DNA from: JBCCGG01 sp039029395
GTDB taxonomy: Bacteria; Pseudomonadota; Alphaproteobacteria; Kiloniellales; JAKSDN01
Assembly (NCBI GenBank): GCA_039029395.1
Contig: JBCCGG010000008.1
Location: 89,592-153,591, forward strand
Direction: 5' to 3'
Length of the DNA stretch: 64,000 bases
Shown: in pieces, positions 62,650-64,000 of the stretch
Position numbering within the stretch: the stretch's first letter is position 1
How the letters are laid out: the number at the start of each line of letters is the position of its first letter
The notes under the pieces: model-generated
The model's database searches: none
What the model was told of the DNA's origin: nothing
Seen by the model: the letters and a program-made list of their open reading frames with translations, nothing else
Program-made: the position numbers and the translations under genes

Positions 62650-62698
62650 CTTTACTAGTACTACGATTTGAGATAGTATAAAACCACCAAACTTCGCT

Positions 62699-63334
62699 CT
62701 AATCGCGCGTGACTGGCGCGATCGCCTCGTTGCGGCGGAACCACGGCAAGGTCCAGGGCGGGTCATAGTAGTAGGAAACCGCTTCGCCGGCGGGCTGCCA
62801 TGCACTGGCGGCGAGAGTGTTTCGCAGCTGCGCCTTTTTCTCCGCTGCGTGCTCGCTGTCGCGCGACCCGGAATAGCGCAGCGCCGCGAGCGTCTGCGCG
62901 GGCAGAGACACAATGCTGACACGGCTGTCGGTCGGCTGAGGCGCCTTCTCTTCCGTAAAGGACGACGGCAGGAAGAACCGCATGGTCAGGCCCTGGCCTT
63001 CGACCGCGGTTTCGACCGGGGTGGTCATCGTGATCTTGGCGCCCGCTCTGGCCATGGCGACAGGGCTCGTCATCTCTATCTTGGCCTCGGGCGCGTTGGC
63101 GCCGGAGAGGTAGTCGAACAACAGGCCAAAGGCCTCACGACTGCCCTGGTCCGGGTCGGCTGTCGCCACCGTCACCTCGGCGGCGAGGCGGGAGGTATAG
63201 CGGCGGATCTCGACGTTCTCGTCAATCGTCTCGACCACGGTGTAGGAAGGTTGCTCATAGGCATCGCGGATGCCCACGACGGAGCAGCCGCCGAGGGCAA
63301 GGGACAGGATCACGGTCGCAGCGCTTTTCTTCAT
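62699..63334 (-). CDS. SOUL heme-binding family lipoprotein
   Basis: A 211-residue SOUL/HBP-family protein with the motif pair KIEMTSPVAM and KITMTTPVE, and VVETIDENVEIRRY at the N-terminus of the domain. The signal ends in a lipobox (LALGGC), so it is an outer- or inner-membrane lipoprotein. Family members bind heme or tetrapyrroles. The start is set at ATG 63334. It is convergent with the small protein gene. Confidence 0.82.
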   Translation of the reverse strand: MKKSAATVILSLALGGCSVVGIRDAYEQPSYTVVETIDENVEIRRYTSRLAAEVTVATADPDQGSREAFGLLFDYLSGANAPEAKIEMTSPVAMARAGAKITMTTPVETAVEGQGLTMRFFLPSSFTEEKAPQPTDSRVSIVSLPAQTLAALRYSGSRDSEHAAEKKAQLRNTLAASAWQPAGEAVSYYYDPPWTLPWFRRNEAIAPVTRD

Positions 63335-63650
63335 GACCGATCTACGCCCCGCGGGACGACTTGGATCAATCCGGGCCTTTCCAAGTCGGAGGTCCTTCGG
63401 TTCTGGCATCTTTCCCGGTATTCAGCGGTGCTCGAAACGGCCGCGCGAAAAGTTTCGGTGACAGGGCACTTTTCTCCGATCGCCTTGCAGTGATCGTTCA
63501 GTCAATAGAGTAGACTGTCGCCGTGATCACATTCGTGCCTCTATAAAACGACAAATCATGATCGCATGCTATTTCGTGGAGAACTCGCATGCCTCTTGAT
63601 CTAGATTCGGGGGAACAGGTCAGGCACGCTCAAAGTTTTGTCGACATGAA
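63335..63650. other. Intergenic stretch before the small membrane protein
   Basis: These 316 bases contain no gene I can support. Composition changes from GC-rich to AT-rich at about 63520. Two GCATGC words at 63564 and 63588 could pair weakly. Confidence 0.4.
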
Positions 63651-63665
63651 GTGTGGGATTGGAAG

Positions 63666-63893
63666 ATGGAAAGGTGGTATCGCAGACTTTTCACTGGCAT
63701 GACCTTATGGGCTCTATTTGTCGTCCCTTGCATAATCGGGGTCTATGAACTCAATGAATATCTTGCGGAGATTATACACGAAGAGGAAGTTCTCTATTGG
63801 GTAAGATTACTGTTTCTATCCATTTCAACATTTGTACTGGTTTTTGTTTTGTTTCTGTTCTTAGAGTCGGTTTCGAAAGTTATGATGCCCTAG
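63666..63893 (+). CDS. Small membrane protein, AT-rich
   Basis: A 75-residue protein with two hydrophobic segments (about 10-27 and 45-70) and an acidic loop between (NEYLAEIIHEEEV), so a two-helix membrane protein. It is AT-rich, unlike the surrounding genes, suggesting acquisition with the adjacent insertion sequence. GTG 63651 is an alternative start. Its last 14 bases overlap the end of the reverse-strand transposase. No function is known. Confidence 0.45.
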   Translation: MERWYRRLFTGMTLWALFVVPCIIGVYELNEYLAEIIHEEEVLYWVRLLFLSISTFVLVFVLFLFLESVSKVMMP

Positions 63894-64000
63894 CGATTCG
63901 CCGAATGAGTAGCATCACAGAGGCTGCGTAGAGGAAGGCCCGAGCAGAGTCGATTGTTTCCTCGAAGTCCTTGGCCAGTCGACGGTTGCGGTTTATCCAG
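63880..64000 (-). CDS. IS5-family transposase, C-terminal end (truncated by the window edge)
   Basis: On the reverse strand, frame open from the window end to TAA at 63880-63882, encoding WINRNRRLAKDFEETIDSA and a hydrophobic tail ending IRRIARAS. The NRNRRLAKDFE block and following helix match the end of IS5-family DDE transposases. Only the last 39 residues are in the window. The terminal inverted repeat should lie just left of 63880, but I could not identify it. Confidence 0.75.
   Translation of the reverse strand, partial: WINRNRRLAKDFEETIDSARAFLYAASVMLLIRRIARAS

Overview
The window looks like a chromosomal segment of a GC-rich alphaproteobacterium, most likely in or near the Rhodospirillales. 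The evidence is family-level: a GlpSTPQ-type glycerol ABC operon with its DUF2160 protein, a 1611-residue GDH-180 glutamate dehydrogenase, a DUF465 protein, a bactofilin, a PEP-CTERM protein and strong G/C third-position bias. No rRNA or species marker is present, so the lineage is inferred.

Positions 1-21160 are mostly ordinary metabolism. The end of a glycerol ABC operon (1-3514) meets a convergent D-amino acid dehydrogenase. Next come a serine hydroxymethyltransferase homologue with altered active-site motifs, a divergent LysR regulator, a HAD phosphatase and a PEP-CTERM protein. A reverse-strand run holds argE, trkH, folE and apaG, followed by an OmpA-like lipoprotein, tRNA-Gly(CCC), a BASS-type transporter and pyruvate carboxylase. 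A reverse-strand trio follows: FkbM methyltransferase, SelA-fold PLP enzyme and an alpha/beta hydrolase lacking its nucleophile.

Positions 21316-28270 hold a membrane-anchored hypothetical protein, spermidine synthase, a GNAT acetyltransferase and GDH-180.

Positions 28562-40428 form a compact phage-related island: winged-helix protein, small and large terminase, portal, protease-capsid fusion, head-joining protein, DUF2190 decoration protein, AlpA-like regulator and tyrosine integrase. It has no tail, lysis or recognisable replication genes. This matches a capsid-forming phage satellite (cf-PICI type) better than a complete prophage. A 2.5 kb insert splits the head module between terminase and portal. 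It carries a second, degenerate copy of the terminase 3' end, an AT-rich DUF2971 gene, gene relics, and a regulator with two tandem operators.

Positions 40657-53723 are accessory. They contain a bactofilin, a 47-residue small protein, a VOC/ArsR pair between two imperfect direct repeats, a three-gene ABC exporter, an HSL-type esterase, an ABC substrate-binding protein, a very unusual two-sensor plus MFS fusion, and a two-gene unit of a cytosolic subtilase and a winged-helix-like protein.

Positions 53967-64000 hold a second FkbM methyltransferase and a MarR gene next to a likely sulfatase operon (two paralogous sulfatases, a beta-barrel protein, a DUF3313 lipoprotein). A near-identical short motif precedes both marR and the first sulfatase. 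The end holds an OxyR-like regulator with the peroxidatic cysteine replaced by histidine, a DUF465 protein, small proteins, a SOUL-family lipoprotein and the 3' end of an IS5-type transposase.
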